64,000 nucleotides of DNA from contig NZ_JAUSTK010000011.1 of the NCBI RefSeq assembly GCF_030812855.1, positions 90,498-154,497 of the forward strand, in the 5' to 3' direction. The first letter of the stretch is position 1. Each line of letters begins with the position of its first letter. The DNA is from Paenibacillus wynnii. GTDB lineage: Bacteria; Bacillota; Bacilli; Paenibacillales; Paenibacillaceae. Positions 33,418 to 43,009 of this stretch are shown piece by piece. Under the pieces are notes generated by a model. That model did not search any database. It saw nothing but the letters and a program-made list of their open reading frames with translations, and was not told where the DNA came from. Made by a program: the position numbers and the translations under genes.

Positions 33418-34506
33418 ATGACTCTACCCGGTTTTATCCTCTTTACGGGTATACTGCTGTTTATAGTCTCCATAGTTTATCAGCGAAATGCTTTAACAGC
33501 CGTTAGTTACTCCCGATATTTCTCGACAAAGGCTGCTTATGAAGGAGATCGCATAGAGATGGTCGAGGAGATCATTAACGACAAGCTGCTTCCCCTCCCG
33601 TGGCTGCGTTTAGAATCCAGCATAGCCCGCGGAATAGAATTCGGCAGACAAGAGAACCTGGGTATTCATACCGGGGAAATTTATCAAAATCATATCAGTT
33701 TATTCTATCTGCGATCCTATCGGCATATCAAGAGACGTCATATTGTGACTTGTGAGCGACGGGGATTCTATCGACTGGAATCTATCACCATGACGACTGG
33801 AGATCTTTTCGGAATGTCTTCCAGAGTCAAGACTTTTCCGCTTCAACTAGAATTATTGGTATACCCTATGCTACTAGATTTGTCAGAACTTCCTCTCCCC
33901 ATACATAGTTGGCTTGGAGAACTGCCCGTGAAAAGATGGATTGTAGAGGATCCTTTTTTAACGGCTGGAATTCGGGAATATAGTTCAGGGGATTCTATGG
34001 GACTAGTAAATTGGAAAGCAACGGCACGAACCGGTAGGATGCAGGTGCATAAGAAAGACTACACAGCGGATTCCCGGCTTATTATCGGATTGAATGTGGA
34101 GATAAGCGACTCTATGTGGAAGACCGTAACGGACTTGGAGCGGATCGAGCTTGGCGTACGGTATGCTGCAACCATCGGAGAATATGCTCTTCAGCATGGT
34201 ATCGAGATACGATTTATCTGTAATGGTAAGCTCGAGGACAGCGAATTCAGAGAGCCCGTTATGTCCGGGGCGATATCCGGGTTGGAAGAGCTTCTGAAGC
34301 TGCTCTCTAAACTGACTCTGGAGAGAACGATTCCTATGAGTAGATTGTTAGAGCTTCAAGCCGAGGATGGAGATAGTGATTCCGATTTTCTAATCATTAC
34401 CTGTCATAGAGGTCACGAACTGCAAGTAGCCGCTGAGCAGTTATTGCGGCAAGGGAATGGAGTGGAATGGTTGGACATTCCGGAACAGGAGGGAGAGTTC
34501 GTATGA
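33418..34506 (+). CDS. DUF58 domain protein
   Basis: The 362-residue protein has an N-terminal membrane helix (FILFTGILLFIVSIVYQ) and a DUF58/vWA-like core from about residue 190, with the family signature IREYSSGDSMGLVNWKATAR and LIIGLNVEISDS. DUF58 proteins pair with MoxR ATPases and transglutaminase-like membrane proteins, and the complex is thought to act on cell-envelope proteins. It overlaps the next gene by four bases (ATGA). Confidence 0.9.
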   Translation: MTLPGFILFTGILLFIVSIVYQRNALTAVSYSRYFSTKAAYEGDRIEMVEEIINDKLLPLPWLRLESSIARGIEFGRQENLGIHTGEIYQNHISLFYLRSYRHIKRRHIVTCERRGFYRLESITMTTGDLFGMSSRVKTFPLQLELLVYPMLLDLSELPLPIHSWLGELPVKRWIVEDPFLTAGIREYSSGDSMGLVNWKATARTGRMQVHKKDYTADSRLIIGLNVEISDSMWKTVTDLERIELGVRYAATIGEYALQHGIEIRFICNGKLEDSEFREPVMSGAISGLEELLKLLSKLTLERTIPMSRLLELQAEDGDSDSDFLIITCHRGHELQVAAEQLLRQGNGVEWLDIPEQEGEFV

Positions 34507-35801
34507 AACCCTCTTCAGTCTTTTATCTTAAGGAAACCGTTAAGATCTGGATATCCTGTCTTATTGAACTTATGATGGTCCTACCGATCTGGGTTTTGTT
34601 TCAAGTATATATCCTTCCCGCCGGGATCCATCCGATATGGATGTCAGTCTTACCTTTACTGACACTTACAGGGATTCTTCTTCGGTCTTACTTCCATATC
34701 CGCTGGAAGCAGCTTATAGGTTCTCTGCTGCTAGGTGTGGGGATTGGACTAATAACGGGAGGGACATCCATGTCCGCCATCTCCATGACTGTTGCTGGCT
34801 GCACATGTTCATATCTAGGCATGACCGCTGTCTCCCGATATCATTCATTCCGTATCTACTGGGTGGGCATTGCTCTATATTTTATGGCTGCTATATTTTT
34901 TCAGAGAATTCCTGAGCTTCAGGAGAATACTGCGCTAATAACCAAGGCTGGAATCCTATGTGTTGTTCTTGCTTTACTAATGACTAACCGCAATCATTTG
35001 CGATATAGCTCACTTTCCGGGGAATCCTCTCCTCTGCCTCAAGGGCTTCGACGACACAATCAAGTATTTGTATTCTTGTTTGTTATCATCACAGCACTCT
35101 TAGCGGCTGGTATGGGTAAAATCGTAGGTTTATGGGTTTGGAATTCGGTGCGAAATTTCTTGGGATGGATCATACGTTTATTCTCAAATACAAGTCCGCC
35201 CCCTGTTCAGGAAGAAGCGCCTCCAGCTGTTATGCCTGAGATGCCCATAGGGGAGAGTAATGATCCCGGTCTGCTGGCGCACATTCTTAATATCTCTTTT
35301 TACATTTTAGGAATTGCGGCAGTGGGAGCCTTAAGTTATCTTACTCTTCGATGGTTGTATAGAAATACGGGAGGGATATGGCGCAGAGCGATTGAAGCAC
35401 TATTGACCATACTTAGGAGGGAGCAATCACCGCGAAATATCAATGCGTATATTGATGAAGAGAAGAGTGTGTTTACTTGGGAGAAAACAGTTCAGGGCAT
35501 TAAGGATTTCTGGAGATCCAAGTTGGCTGTGGGTACCCGCCGTGACCTTTGGGAGAATATGAACAGTAGCAAAGAACGTGTTAGATGGTTATACCGGCAG
35601 TGGCTCCGTTCCAAGCGGGAGAAAGGTTATGAAGCTAAAAGCTATCTTACTCCCAGGGAGACGGAAGAGGATGTGTTGAAGTGGGCTAGCAGTCAGATCG
35701 CACCGGATAAACTTCTTGAGATGTATGAAAAGGCAAGATACGGGGAAATCGAGCCTTCAGCCGCTGACGTGGCTGCACTGAAGGAGCAATTGAAAGTATA
35801 A
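34503..35801 (+). CDS. membrane protein with DUF4129-like C-terminus (TgpA operon partner)
   Basis: The 432-residue protein has about six N-terminal membrane helices (residues 15-170), then one near residue 200 and another near 265-285. Its cytoplasmic tail ends in the DUF4129 pattern (ERVRWLYRQWLRSKREKGYE, then SYLTPRETEEDVLKWA and YEKARYGEIEPSAADVAALK). In most MoxR-DUF58 operons the third gene is a TgpA-type transglutaminase. Here the space where the Cys-His-Asp transglutaminase core would lie is absent, so this is a core-less variant. The ATG at 34503 follows AGGAGGGAG and overlaps the DUF58 stop. Confidence 0.85.
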   Translation: MKPSSVFYLKETVKIWISCLIELMMVLPIWVLFQVYILPAGIHPIWMSVLPLLTLTGILLRSYFHIRWKQLIGSLLLGVGIGLITGGTSMSAISMTVAGCTCSYLGMTAVSRYHSFRIYWVGIALYFMAAIFFQRIPELQENTALITKAGILCVVLALLMTNRNHLRYSSLSGESSPLPQGLRRHNQVFVFLFVIITALLAAGMGKIVGLWVWNSVRNFLGWIIRLFSNTSPPPVQEEAPPAVMPEMPIGESNDPGLLAHILNISFYILGIAAVGALSYLTLRWLYRNTGGIWRRAIEALLTILRREQSPRNINAYIDEEKSVFTWEKTVQGIKDFWRSKLAVGTRRDLWENMNSSKERVRWLYRQWLRSKREKGYEAKSYLTPRETEEDVLKWASSQIAPDKLLEMYEKARYGEIEPSAADVAALKEQLKV

Positions 35802-35811
35802 GAATGGTACT

Positions 35812-36132
35812 TCATAAGAAAAAGCGTAACACCATTAAGGAAATCATCCCGACAACGACCGTACCCAATAAACTCCGGGTCTTTACGGCAACCCAAAAAG
35901 TAGGCAACGCTGCTATAAGTTCAAGATTATTGCTAGATAGCGAGAACTGGTCATCTTGTATGAAGAGCGCCTGTGCAACCAAAGCTGCCATAACTGCAAT
36001 AGGCACATAATTTAACCAGCGCATTCCCCATTCAGGAAGATTAATCCGGCTAAGGAGCATGAGCGGTAGAACTCGAGGAATAAAGGTAACAAGGGCTGCG
36101 CCAATAATAATCAAGAAAATATCCATTCTCAT
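35812..36132 (-). CDS. azlD: AzlD branched-chain amino acid export subunit
   Basis: The 106-residue protein has four membrane helices with the AzlD pattern (TFIPRVLPLMLLSRINLPEW, GMRWLNYVPIAVMAALVAQA). AzlD is the small partner of AzlC. The pair exports branched-chain amino acids and analogues such as 4-azaleucine. It overlaps the end of azlC by four bases (ATGA), so the two are coupled. It converges on the DUF4129 gene with only 10 bp between. Confidence 0.9.
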   Translation of the reverse strand: MRMDIFLIIIGAALVTFIPRVLPLMLLSRINLPEWGMRWLNYVPIAVMAALVAQALFIQDDQFSLSSNNLELIAALPTFWVAVKTRSLLGTVVVGMISLMVLRFFL

Positions 36133-36863
36133 TTCGTCTTTTCAACCACCATTCCAATTGTTGAGGCTACGACAGTTGCGGCAATAACACCCATACTGGC
36201 TGACCATACCAAAGAAACAACAATCGCAATCAACATAGCTATCAGACCCACAATGATATCCATAGCGTATTTACTTCTGCTAAGGATGGTTAATACCAAC
36301 AGCCCGATGAACATTGCAGGCAATGCGAAATCCAAACCCAGTTTTTCAGGATTAGAAATCCACTGTCCGAGAAAAGCCCCGGCTAAATTGGCAAAAATCC
36401 AATTTAAGTAGGCGGTGATGTTCAAGCCGTGCATCCATTTCTCGCTGATTTTATTCTTTTTGGCGCTCTCCGTAATGGCCACTCCGAAGGTCTCATCGGT
36501 GAGAAGGGAACCGATTAGCAAATTACGCAGCGGAGTCAGATGACGGAAGTAGGGTGACAGTGCCGCACTTAGCAGCAAATGGCGGAGGTTAACGAATAGA
36601 ATTGTAATGACAATGCTTGTTGCAGTACTTCCGGCTGCAATCATTCCGGCAGCTATAAATTGAGCTGAACCTGCGTATAGAATGATGGACATCATGGCGA
36701 TTTCAGGTATACTTAGTCCCGCGGTCTTCTCGACTACACCTGCCGCAAAACCTATGCTTAAATATCCCAGTAGAGTAGGGAGACAATCCTTAACCCCCTT
36801 AATAAAACTTTCCTCATGATCTGGGGCCGCATGTGAATCCATCCGGGCGGTCTCCAGGTTCAT
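36129..36863 (-). CDS. azlC: AzlC branched-chain amino acid exporter
   Basis: The 244-residue protein has the AzlC signature. LPTLLGYLSIGFAAGVVEKT is followed by GLSIPEIAMMSIILYAGSAQ and FIAAGMI, with six to seven helices. LVNLRHLLLSAALSPYF-type sequence (here FVNLRHLLLSAALSPYFRHL) and GSLLTDETFGV are typical. The ATG follows AGGAGGAG. It forms a translationally coupled pair with azlD, and the usual substrates are leucine, isoleucine, valine and toxic analogues. No Lrp-type azlB regulator is adjacent. Confidence 0.93.
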   Translation of the reverse strand: MNLETARMDSHAAPDHEESFIKGVKDCLPTLLGYLSIGFAAGVVEKTAGLSIPEIAMMSIILYAGSAQFIAAGMIAAGSTATSIVITILFVNLRHLLLSAALSPYFRHLTPLRNLLIGSLLTDETFGVAITESAKKNKISEKWMHGLNITAYLNWIFANLAGAFLGQWISNPEKLGLDFALPAMFIGLLVLTILSRSKYAMDIIVGLIAMLIAIVVSLVWSASMGVIAATVVASTIGMVVEKTK

Positions 36864-36947
36864 TACATCTCCTCCTTATTGGCCAAAGTACAACCACTAT
36901 AAAAGCAAAATTAATTTCTGTCAATTCATAGCCATTGTACCAATAAA

Positions 36948-36976
36948 CAAAAAAACCCTCGTCTAAGGACAAGGGT
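36948..36976 (-). terminator. intrinsic terminator of the GH42 gene
   Basis: Read on the minus strand, ACCCTTGTC and GACGAGGGT pair around a four-base loop and are followed by seven T residues. It lies about 20 bp after the beta-galactosidase stop. Confidence 0.88.
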
Positions 36977-36997
36977 ATGATCGCAATGTAATTAAAA

Positions 36998-39052
36998 TCA
37001 ATATAATACTAATACTCCAAACCCTTCGAGACTATGTGACCCTGAGATTATTTTACCTGTCAACAGATCCCGTTTCTCCTCTGTAAGAACAATATCAGCC
37101 GGTACTTCATTGTAGTTCAGCAGGAAAGTGTACCGGCAGGAATCCCCTTCACGAATTTGAAGCTCTACGCCTTTCGGAAGCTCCAACCAAGCTGCAACTG
37201 GTGACTCTAGTCCAAGGTGATTTATGATTTGAGCCGAGGCTTGCTCGTTAAATACAGCTCCGTAATACCAAACCTCACCTTTACCGCGCATATTTCTGGT
37301 AACTGCCGGTTTCCCAGCGTAATAATCAGAGGCGTAGGTACCCATGACTTGAACGGTGTCGGCTTCAACATGAAGAATATCATTAAAGGAATCTGCCGTG
37401 GTTACGACTCCCGGATTATCACCCCAACGGATGGAGGTTGGAAGGCGCGTGCCTTTGACCATCGTAAATTCCTCCACCGTAATGCCGCACAGATCCTTGG
37501 CTGCTCCGGGAAAGGGTTTCATGTAACATTGACCGTGTTCGTCTTTATACCCGGTTCTGCAACCGAAGATAAGCTTTCCCCCCTGCTGAACATATTGATC
37601 CAGTAATGAAGCTGTCTCATCTCTCATTATAGCTGGATGGGGGTAGACCAGAACCTCGTAGCGTGTCAGTTCCTCTAAGGATGTGTTTCCCCGTAAGTAG
37701 AGTATATCGTTTGGAATATGCTTCCGCTGCAGTGTTTTGAACCATTCTTTGTTGCTTTGCCACATAAAGGGACCGTGCCAAACATCATATTCTCCGTCCC
37801 ATTCATTATCATAATCGCGCACGATCGCTATATTCGCTTGTATTTGTGTACCTATAATTGACGTGCCTATCGCTGCCAATTCTTGACCGATCTGAGCGGC
37901 TTCACGTACTCTTCGGTTAGGTTGGTTATGGTAGTCATTGATTCCATGCCAGTAGATTTCATTGCCTATGATGGCTGTCCGCCAACGAAAAAAGAGAACC
38001 ATGTCTGCACCATGAGCGATAGATTGATAGGTCCATAACCGCATTTGTCCCGGCTTCGGAGAAGGCATGTCCATCCGGTTCACCCAACCTCCCGGGCCGG
38101 ATTGCTGTTCCATAATGCAGAAGTTAGGGGAGATAGAGCGGACAGCCGAGAGTGAAAGGCCCCAGTTCCTATCTCTAAGTGGATTCTCTTCCGCTGCATC
38201 ATAGAAAATGCTGGAGAACTGTGGATACGAATCATAACTGAAGAAATCCAGCAGCTGCTCGGTCATTTCATGGCTGTCCAGATGCCCAAACAAACCATTG
38301 GTTGTCACCCACTGATGAGGGGCTTTCGCGCGGAGAATATCAGCCTGAATTTTTGCAAAAGAAATGGTGTTATCGGATATGAAACGTTTCTCATCTAGAG
38401 CCTGATGCGGATTAGGCTGGTTGGGAGAAGGTGTTGGTCGCGGTAAATACACCTGAGACCAGTCACTGTAGCTTTGACTCCAAAATACCGTACCCCAAGC
38501 CTTGTTCAGTTCTTCCAAAGTGACGTATTTTCGCTGCAACCATTCTCTGAAGGCGTTATGGTCACTGTCTGAGTAAAATACATTGATCTCACAATTGAGC
38601 TCATTATCAATCTGCCAGCCAACCACGCCGGGATGATTGCCGTATTGGCTTGCGAGTTGGTCAGTTATACGAGCACAAAGCTCGCGATATATTGGGCTGC
38701 TGTAGTTATTATGACGGCGCATCCCATGTTGCAGGGTTACTCCTTCGTAGGTCACATTAAGCACTTCCGAATATTTATGAGTCAGCCAGGCGGGCGGGGT
38801 AGCGGTAGGGGTTCCCAGCACAACCTTCAGTCCATTACGGTGTGCTAAATCAATGGCACGGTCAAACTGATCAAATTGAAAAACACCCTCCTCAGGTTCA
38901 AATATGGACCAGGCGAACTCACCCATTCGAATAATCGTGAAGCCCATTTCACGCATGCGGCGGTAATCGTCCGCCCACATACTTTCCGGCCAGTGTTCGG
39001 GATAGTAGCAGACACCAAGTTCGAACTGTTCTTTAGCAACAGGTTTCTTCAT
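36998..39052 (-). CDS. beta-galactosidase, glycoside hydrolase family 42
   Basis: The 684-residue protein has the full GH42 layout: a TIM barrel beginning GVCYYPEHWPESMWADDYRR, the acid/base GWQIDNELN (Glu151) and the nucleophile FCIMEQQSGPGGW (Glu315). A trimerisation domain from about residue 400 (PNDILYLRG, EVLVYPHPAIM) and a small C-terminal beta domain follow. It hydrolyses terminal beta-galactosides; there is no signal peptide, so it acts in the cytoplasm on imported di- or oligosaccharides such as lactose or galacto-oligosaccharides. It is divergent from an AraC regulator with a cupin sensor. No transporter is adjacent. Confidence 0.95.
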   Translation of the reverse strand: MKKPVAKEQFELGVCYYPEHWPESMWADDYRRMREMGFTIIRMGEFAWSIFEPEEGVFQFDQFDRAIDLAHRNGLKVVLGTPTATPPAWLTHKYSEVLNVTYEGVTLQHGMRRHNNYSSPIYRELCARITDQLASQYGNHPGVVGWQIDNELNCEINVFYSDSDHNAFREWLQRKYVTLEELNKAWGTVFWSQSYSDWSQVYLPRPTPSPNQPNPHQALDEKRFISDNTISFAKIQADILRAKAPHQWVTTNGLFGHLDSHEMTEQLLDFFSYDSYPQFSSIFYDAAEENPLRDRNWGLSLSAVRSISPNFCIMEQQSGPGGWVNRMDMPSPKPGQMRLWTYQSIAHGADMVLFFRWRTAIIGNEIYWHGINDYHNQPNRRVREAAQIGQELAAIGTSIIGTQIQANIAIVRDYDNEWDGEYDVWHGPFMWQSNKEWFKTLQRKHIPNDILYLRGNTSLEELTRYEVLVYPHPAIMRDETASLLDQYVQQGGKLIFGCRTGYKDEHGQCYMKPFPGAAKDLCGITVEEFTMVKGTRLPTSIRWGDNPGVVTTADSFNDILHVEADTVQVMGTYASDYYAGKPAVTRNMRGKGEVWYYGAVFNEQASAQIINHLGLESPVAAWLELPKGVELQIREGDSCRYTFLLNYNEVPADIVLTEEKRDLLTGKIISGSHSLEGFGVLVLY

Positions 39053-39201
39053 TATAGCCCTCCAAAGTATTAAAAATATGCTATTTAAGCTTTACCTTTC
39101 TATTGTATTATCTAAGGTAGAGAATCATATATAACATAATATTGCTTTTATATAACGATATTGCGTGCTTGATAGACTACCGAATGGAGATCTGTAAATC
39201 G

Positions 39202-40035
39202 ATGAAAAAACAATGGGTTCTGCCTTCACCCTCTTATAGTAAATACGTTTGTTATCCGGAGTTACTTGGGCATTATACTGATTTCCCACAGCATGCGGAG
39301 CGAAGAGAAGAGGGTTTCCTGAACAGCTACAATTTACATTTGATTTTTGGTGGAGAAGGATATGTTTTTCATGAAGGGGAAAGAATTCACATGGGTAAAG
39401 GGAGAGGGTTTCTGTATCCGCGAGGTGCCCATCAGCAATATGGTTCTGACCTTAGCGAACCTTGGGATGTTCGATGGGTGCACTTCAAGACCGAAATTCC
39501 TTTACCCTTGTTAGAAGAGGTGGATCAGTCAAGAGGAAGCTTTTTTACCTTCGATCCTGGTACAGGACTGGAGTCGATATTCGATGAAATGTATCGTTTG
39601 AGCGCTAATTACGAGACCCACAGCGAACCTAGGTTATCTGCTCTGTTATATGAGATTCTGGCAACGTTATTGCAGAACTCAGAGCCGCTTCACGGCTCAG
39701 TTCCAAATGAGGTCAGACGTTCCATACGCAGTTCAGCGGATGTTATTCATGGAGCGTGTGAAAGACCCTGGACACTGGACTCAATGGCCCGACTGTCGGG
39801 CTACAGCAACTACCACTTTCTGAGGTTGTTCCGAGTGATCATGGGAAAGACGCCGAACCGATTTCTGACCGATTGCAGGCTCGCTAGAGCCAAACTTCTG
39901 CTGGTCTCCAGCGAGTTATCGGTAGCACAAATCGCGCAGGGCGCCGGTTTTAGCCAATCCAGTTATTTCATTAAAGTCTTCAAAGAGGTTGAAGGGATGC
40001 CGCCGAATCAATATCGTAGAGCCTTCGGTTCATAA
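39202..40035 (+). CDS. AraC family regulator, divergent from beta-galactosidase
   Basis: The 277-residue protein has an N-terminal cupin sensor (NLHLIFGGEGYVFHEGERIH, GFLYPRGAHQQYG) and C-terminal AraC helix-turn-helix pairs (TLDSMARLSGYSNYHFLRLF and SVAQIAQGAGFSQSSYFIKV, about residues 175-265). The ATG at 39202 is preceded by TGGAGA. In-frame ATGs at 39142 and 39184 lack ribosome sites. It is 150 bp from the divergent GH42 gene and most likely activates it in response to a galactoside. It converges on nagZ. Confidence 0.88.
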   Translation: MKKQWVLPSPSYSKYVCYPELLGHYTDFPQHAERREEGFLNSYNLHLIFGGEGYVFHEGERIHMGKGRGFLYPRGAHQQYGSDLSEPWDVRWVHFKTEIPLPLLEEVDQSRGSFFTFDPGTGLESIFDEMYRLSANYETHSEPRLSALLYEILATLLQNSEPLHGSVPNEVRRSIRSSADVIHGACERPWTLDSMARLSGYSNYHFLRLFRVIMGKTPNRFLTDCRLARAKLLLVSSELSVAQIAQGAGFSQSSYFIKVFKEVEGMPPNQYRRAFGS

Positions 40036-40049
40036 TTCATAGGCAATGT

Positions 40050-41402
40050 TTACTTCTCCACCTGCTGACGCCAGGTCCGAATATCTTGATTAAGTGTGGT
40101 AAGATCGGGGACAGGAACGGCCTCCTTGTCGCTTAAATGATAATTACTCTTTAAAGTTAGTATACGTTGAACACTTTCATTAATCCGTTCCTCTGAGATC
40201 GTTCCATTCTTTACGCTTTGCTTGATTTTATTAAAAACAAGCTTCTCGTTATCATACCCGTGAGCGATCAGTAGAATATCACTGCCAGCTTTTATGGTGT
40301 CAATTGCAGCGGTACCCAAATTGAAATGTTTAACAATCGCACCCATAGTCAAATCATCCGTAATCACTACGCCCTTATAACCCATATTCCCACGTAAATG
40401 TTCACCTATAATTATTTTTGAGAGTGAAGCCGGTTTGTCGGGATCGAGCTTCGGAAAAAGAATATGAGCGACCATTACAGCTTCTATCTTATCCTTAATC
40501 GCTGCCTGGAATGGAATCCATTCCAATTCGGCTAGCTGCTGTGCTGTTTTATTCACAACCGGGAGTTCAAGATGCGAATCTACCGAGGTATCTCCATGGC
40601 CTGGATAATGCTTGACCACCGGAATCATATTTTCGCTGCGCAAGCCCTTAACTTCGGCCAGGCCCATCTTGGTAGCTCTAGCAGAGGAACTTCCAAAAGA
40701 CCGGTCACCGATAATGGGATTCTGTGAATTGCTGTTAATATCAAGCACCGGGGCGAAATTCATATTAAACCCAGTTAGGCTCAGTTCTCTTCCCAGCAGT
40801 TCACCCATCGTATATGCCAAATTGGCATTATTCGTGTCGCCTACCTTTCGGTTAGAAGGGATAGAGACGAACTCTTTTGGCATACGGCTGACTTTTCCAC
40901 CCTCTTGATCTACACTAACGAATAAGGGAGCAGAATTATCAAAATTTGTTTTTTTAAGATTGTTAATTAGCTTAACCATTCCTTGAAGGTTAGAGATATT
41001 GTCCGCATATAGTATGATGCCGCCGACCTTGTCTTCGGAGATCATCCTTTTAGCAGACTCATCCAACGAGGTTCCCTCAATACCAACCAACAGCATTTGT
41101 CCTATTTTCTCATCCAATGTCATGTTGGCAATCTGTGCTGCAATAGAATCTTCATCCGTTGGACGCGGGGATGCAGTGTTGTCCGGTTCATTAGCAGGTG
41201 AGGGTGATTTGGGTGAGGAAGATTCGGTTACTGAGGTGACTATTGGAGAAGAGCTAGGCTGGTTAGTGGGAGAATTCGTACTGGCTTGACCATTTCCGTT
41301 ATCACCGCATCCACTTAATGTTAAAGTACCACACAATAGAAGACCAAACAGAACCAGAGGTCCTTTTGTACTCTTCATTCTATATCCGTCCAAAGCTGAC
41401 AT
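40050..41402 (-). CDS. nagZ: beta-N-acetylhexosaminidase lipoprotein, NagZ type (GH3)
   Basis: The 450-residue protein starts with a lipoprotein signal (lipobox LSGC, Cys32). A Ser/Pro/Thr-rich spacer follows (to about residue 85), then a GH3 domain. The NagZ signature KHYPGHGDTSVDSH (264-277), VMVAHILFP, and the nucleophile Asp349 in VVITDDLTMGAI are present. GSVDQEGG-type FVSVDQEGGKVSRMP also fits. It cleaves N-acetylglucosamine from muropeptides, acting outside the membrane as in Bacillus subtilis NagZ (YbbD), where it recycles wall. The C-terminal amidase-like second domain found in some long NagZ proteins is absent. AAGGG precedes the ATG. Confidence 0.93.
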   Translation of the reverse strand: MSALDGYRMKSTKGPLVLFGLLLCGTLTLSGCGDNGNGQASTNSPTNQPSSSPIVTSVTESSSPKSPSPANEPDNTASPRPTDEDSIAAQIANMTLDEKIGQMLLVGIEGTSLDESAKRMISEDKVGGIILYADNISNLQGMVKLINNLKKTNFDNSAPLFVSVDQEGGKVSRMPKEFVSIPSNRKVGDTNNANLAYTMGELLGRELSLTGFNMNFAPVLDINSNSQNPIIGDRSFGSSSARATKMGLAEVKGLRSENMIPVVKHYPGHGDTSVDSHLELPVVNKTAQQLAELEWIPFQAAIKDKIEAVMVAHILFPKLDPDKPASLSKIIIGEHLRGNMGYKGVVITDDLTMGAIVKHFNLGTAAIDTIKAGSDILLIAHGYDNEKLVFNKIKQSVKNGTISEERINESVQRILTLKSNYHLSDKEAVPVPDLTTLNQDIRTWRQQVEK

Positions 41403-41595
41403 ATATAATCATCCCTTCAGTTCTGCAAATAATATCTGATTGTTATCAACTATAGCTCAAACAGTACGTTTAACAACTCTTTTTATTTTGCCCTACATCA
41501 TTCATATTAGCACGTCTTGCTGACAAATCGGCCCAGTGTTAAGATACAAGAGTATTCAGGGAATACATAATTTCAAAAAGGGGTGATTGTACACA

Positions 41596-42099
41596 ATGAA
41601 AGACGGATTAGTGAACGCTCTAAATGAACAGATGAACTTTGAGTTTTATTCAGCACATGTGTACCTGGCGATGGCAGCTTATTGTTCCAGTGAGAGTCTG
41701 GATGGGTTCGCGAATTTCTACCTGGTACAGGCAGAAGAGGAACGTTTTCACGCGATGAAAATATACAAATTCCTCAATGATCGCAGCTTCCGTGCAACAT
41801 TGGCTGCATTGCCGGAACCCAAAAATGAGTATGATTCCATGCTGGATGCCTTTGAACACGCATTTGCACATGAACAGCAGAATACGAAAAAGTTCTACCA
41901 TTTGGCCGACCTGGCCTTGGATGAACGCGAGCATGCAACGATTCATTTCCTGAAGTGGTTTATCGATGAACAGGTCGAAGAAGAAGCCCTTTTCAGTAAT
42001 ATTATTCAGAAGCTTAAACGGATTGATAAGGATAGCAACGCTTTTTATATGTTGGATGCAGAGTTTGCAACTCGTTCATTTACTGCGCCAACGGAATAA
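41596..42099 (+). CDS. ftnA: bacterial ferritin (non-heme, FtnA type)
   Basis: The 167-residue four-helix protein carries the ferritin ferroxidase pattern: NALNEQMNFEFYSAHVYLAM (Glu and Tyr), QAEEERFHAMKIYKFLNDR (Glu, Glu, His) and HEQQNTKKFYHLADLALDER, then FLKWFIDEQVEEEALF (Gln, Glu). Subunits form a 24-mer that oxidises and stores iron. No heme-binding Met pattern of bacterioferritin is seen. I chose the ATG at 41596, 11-12 bases after AAGGGGTG. A TTG at 41587 is too close to that site. The transcript probably ends in the terminator-like repeat just downstream. Confidence 0.92.
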   Translation: MKDGLVNALNEQMNFEFYSAHVYLAMAAYCSSESLDGFANFYLVQAEEERFHAMKIYKFLNDRSFRATLAALPEPKNEYDSMLDAFEHAFAHEQQNTKKFYHLADLALDEREHATIHFLKWFIDEQVEEEALFSNIIQKLKRIDKDSNAFYMLDAEFATRSFTAPTE

Positions 42100-42114
42100 G
42101 TAAGTAGAGTGAAA

Positions 42115-42227
42115 GGGGTGTCCCATAAAGCCACGAAATGGCTGTTGGGACATCCCTTGTTTTTGGAGTCGGATAGACGGTTGTGCTTGTGAGGACGCTC
42201 CGCGAACGGACCGTTGTTCCAATCGCT
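42115..42227 (+). repeat. 113-bp dispersed repeat with terminator-like head, copy 1
   Basis: The first 45 bases form a hairpin (GGGTGTCCCA with TGGGACATCCC, and an inner AGCCA/TGGCT) followed by TTGTTTTT. A conserved tail then contains GATAGACGGTTGTGCTTGTG, GGACGCTCCGCGAACGGACC and CAATCGCT. A second copy in the same orientation lies at 61480-61592 with only a few differences. Both copies sit 15 bp or less after a gene (ferritin; DinB) and can act as its terminator. Confidence 0.85.
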
Positions 42228-42372
42228 CTTTGACACAGCTTATGTTTTCGAAGCTAGTCTTCCTTTGGAAAACTTTCGGGCGAACGCTACCGCTTTTCCA
42301 CAATCGTTTCGTCCTCTCCGCTATTTAAGCGGGAAGCGTATCTACAATCTTTCTTCAGTAAGGAGGTAGTTT

Positions 42373-42762
42373 ATGAAAAAAATTAGTATTCTTTCACTTT
42401 CACTGATAATTTTGTTGATATTAATATTTGTATTAGTCAGAACAAAGCAAGAGATCATCAGCGTTAGCCTTGTTTCCGAAACAACGGAAATCACTTACAC
42501 TGACACTGAAAGCATTCAAATATTCGAAGATGCTATAAGAACTGTAAAAAAAATACCTGGGTCTGTTGATGTGGGTCCACCAACTTATAGAATGACTGTT
42601 ACTTACGCTGATTCTGAAGTTGACGGATTCAGCCTTTATATGGATTTTAAAATTAAAAATGGCTTCCTAATTAAAGATAGCAATAGCGAAAGGATGCTGG
42701 ATTTAAGAGATAAGAATTCGGAAGAGCTGGCTGATCTTCTAAGTAAAGTAAAGAGAGAATAA
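42373..42762 (+). CDS. membrane-anchored hypothetical protein, 129 aa
   Basis: It starts behind AAGGAGG with MKKISILSLSLIILLILIFV, one membrane helix or uncleaved signal, and then an extracytoplasmic beta-rich domain of about 105 residues. TTEITYTDTESIQIFEDAIR and MTVTYADSEVDGFSLYM recall small YhfM-like lipoprotein domains of Bacillus, but there is no lipobox cysteine and the similarity is from memory only. The function is unknown. It stands alone between repeats and a promoter region. Confidence 0.65.
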   Translation: MKKISILSLSLIILLILIFVLVRTKQEIISVSLVSETTEITYTDTESIQIFEDAIRTVKKIPGSVDVGPPTYRMTVTYADSEVDGFSLYMDFKIKNGFLIKDSNSERMLDLRDKNSEELADLLSKVKRE

Positions 42763-42972
42763 TATTGAGAGCTTCTTAAAAGGTTAATAGTGTTAGAAAC
42801 TCAATCTAAAGGATGTGCTAACAGCGTTATTCACGGCCGTATTTCAATTTCTGGCGGACAAAAAATGTGACTCTCTGCAAATATACCAGTTTATAAAAAC
42901 TATTACATATAATAACATTAATATAGCAACATTTGTAACAGACACATATACCATTAATGTATAAATTTAGTA

Positions 42973-42986
42973 TGTAAGCGCTCTTA
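42973..42986 (+). promoter_or_regulatory. possible cre (CcpA) site
   Basis: TGTAAGCGCTCTTA matches the cre consensus TGWAARCGYTWNCW at 12 of 14 positions. It lies 24 bp upstream of the start codon of the secreted protein gene, a position compatible with carbon catabolite repression. Confidence 0.4.
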
Positions 42987-43009
42987 TACCGCGAAATGGG
43001 GGATGTTTT

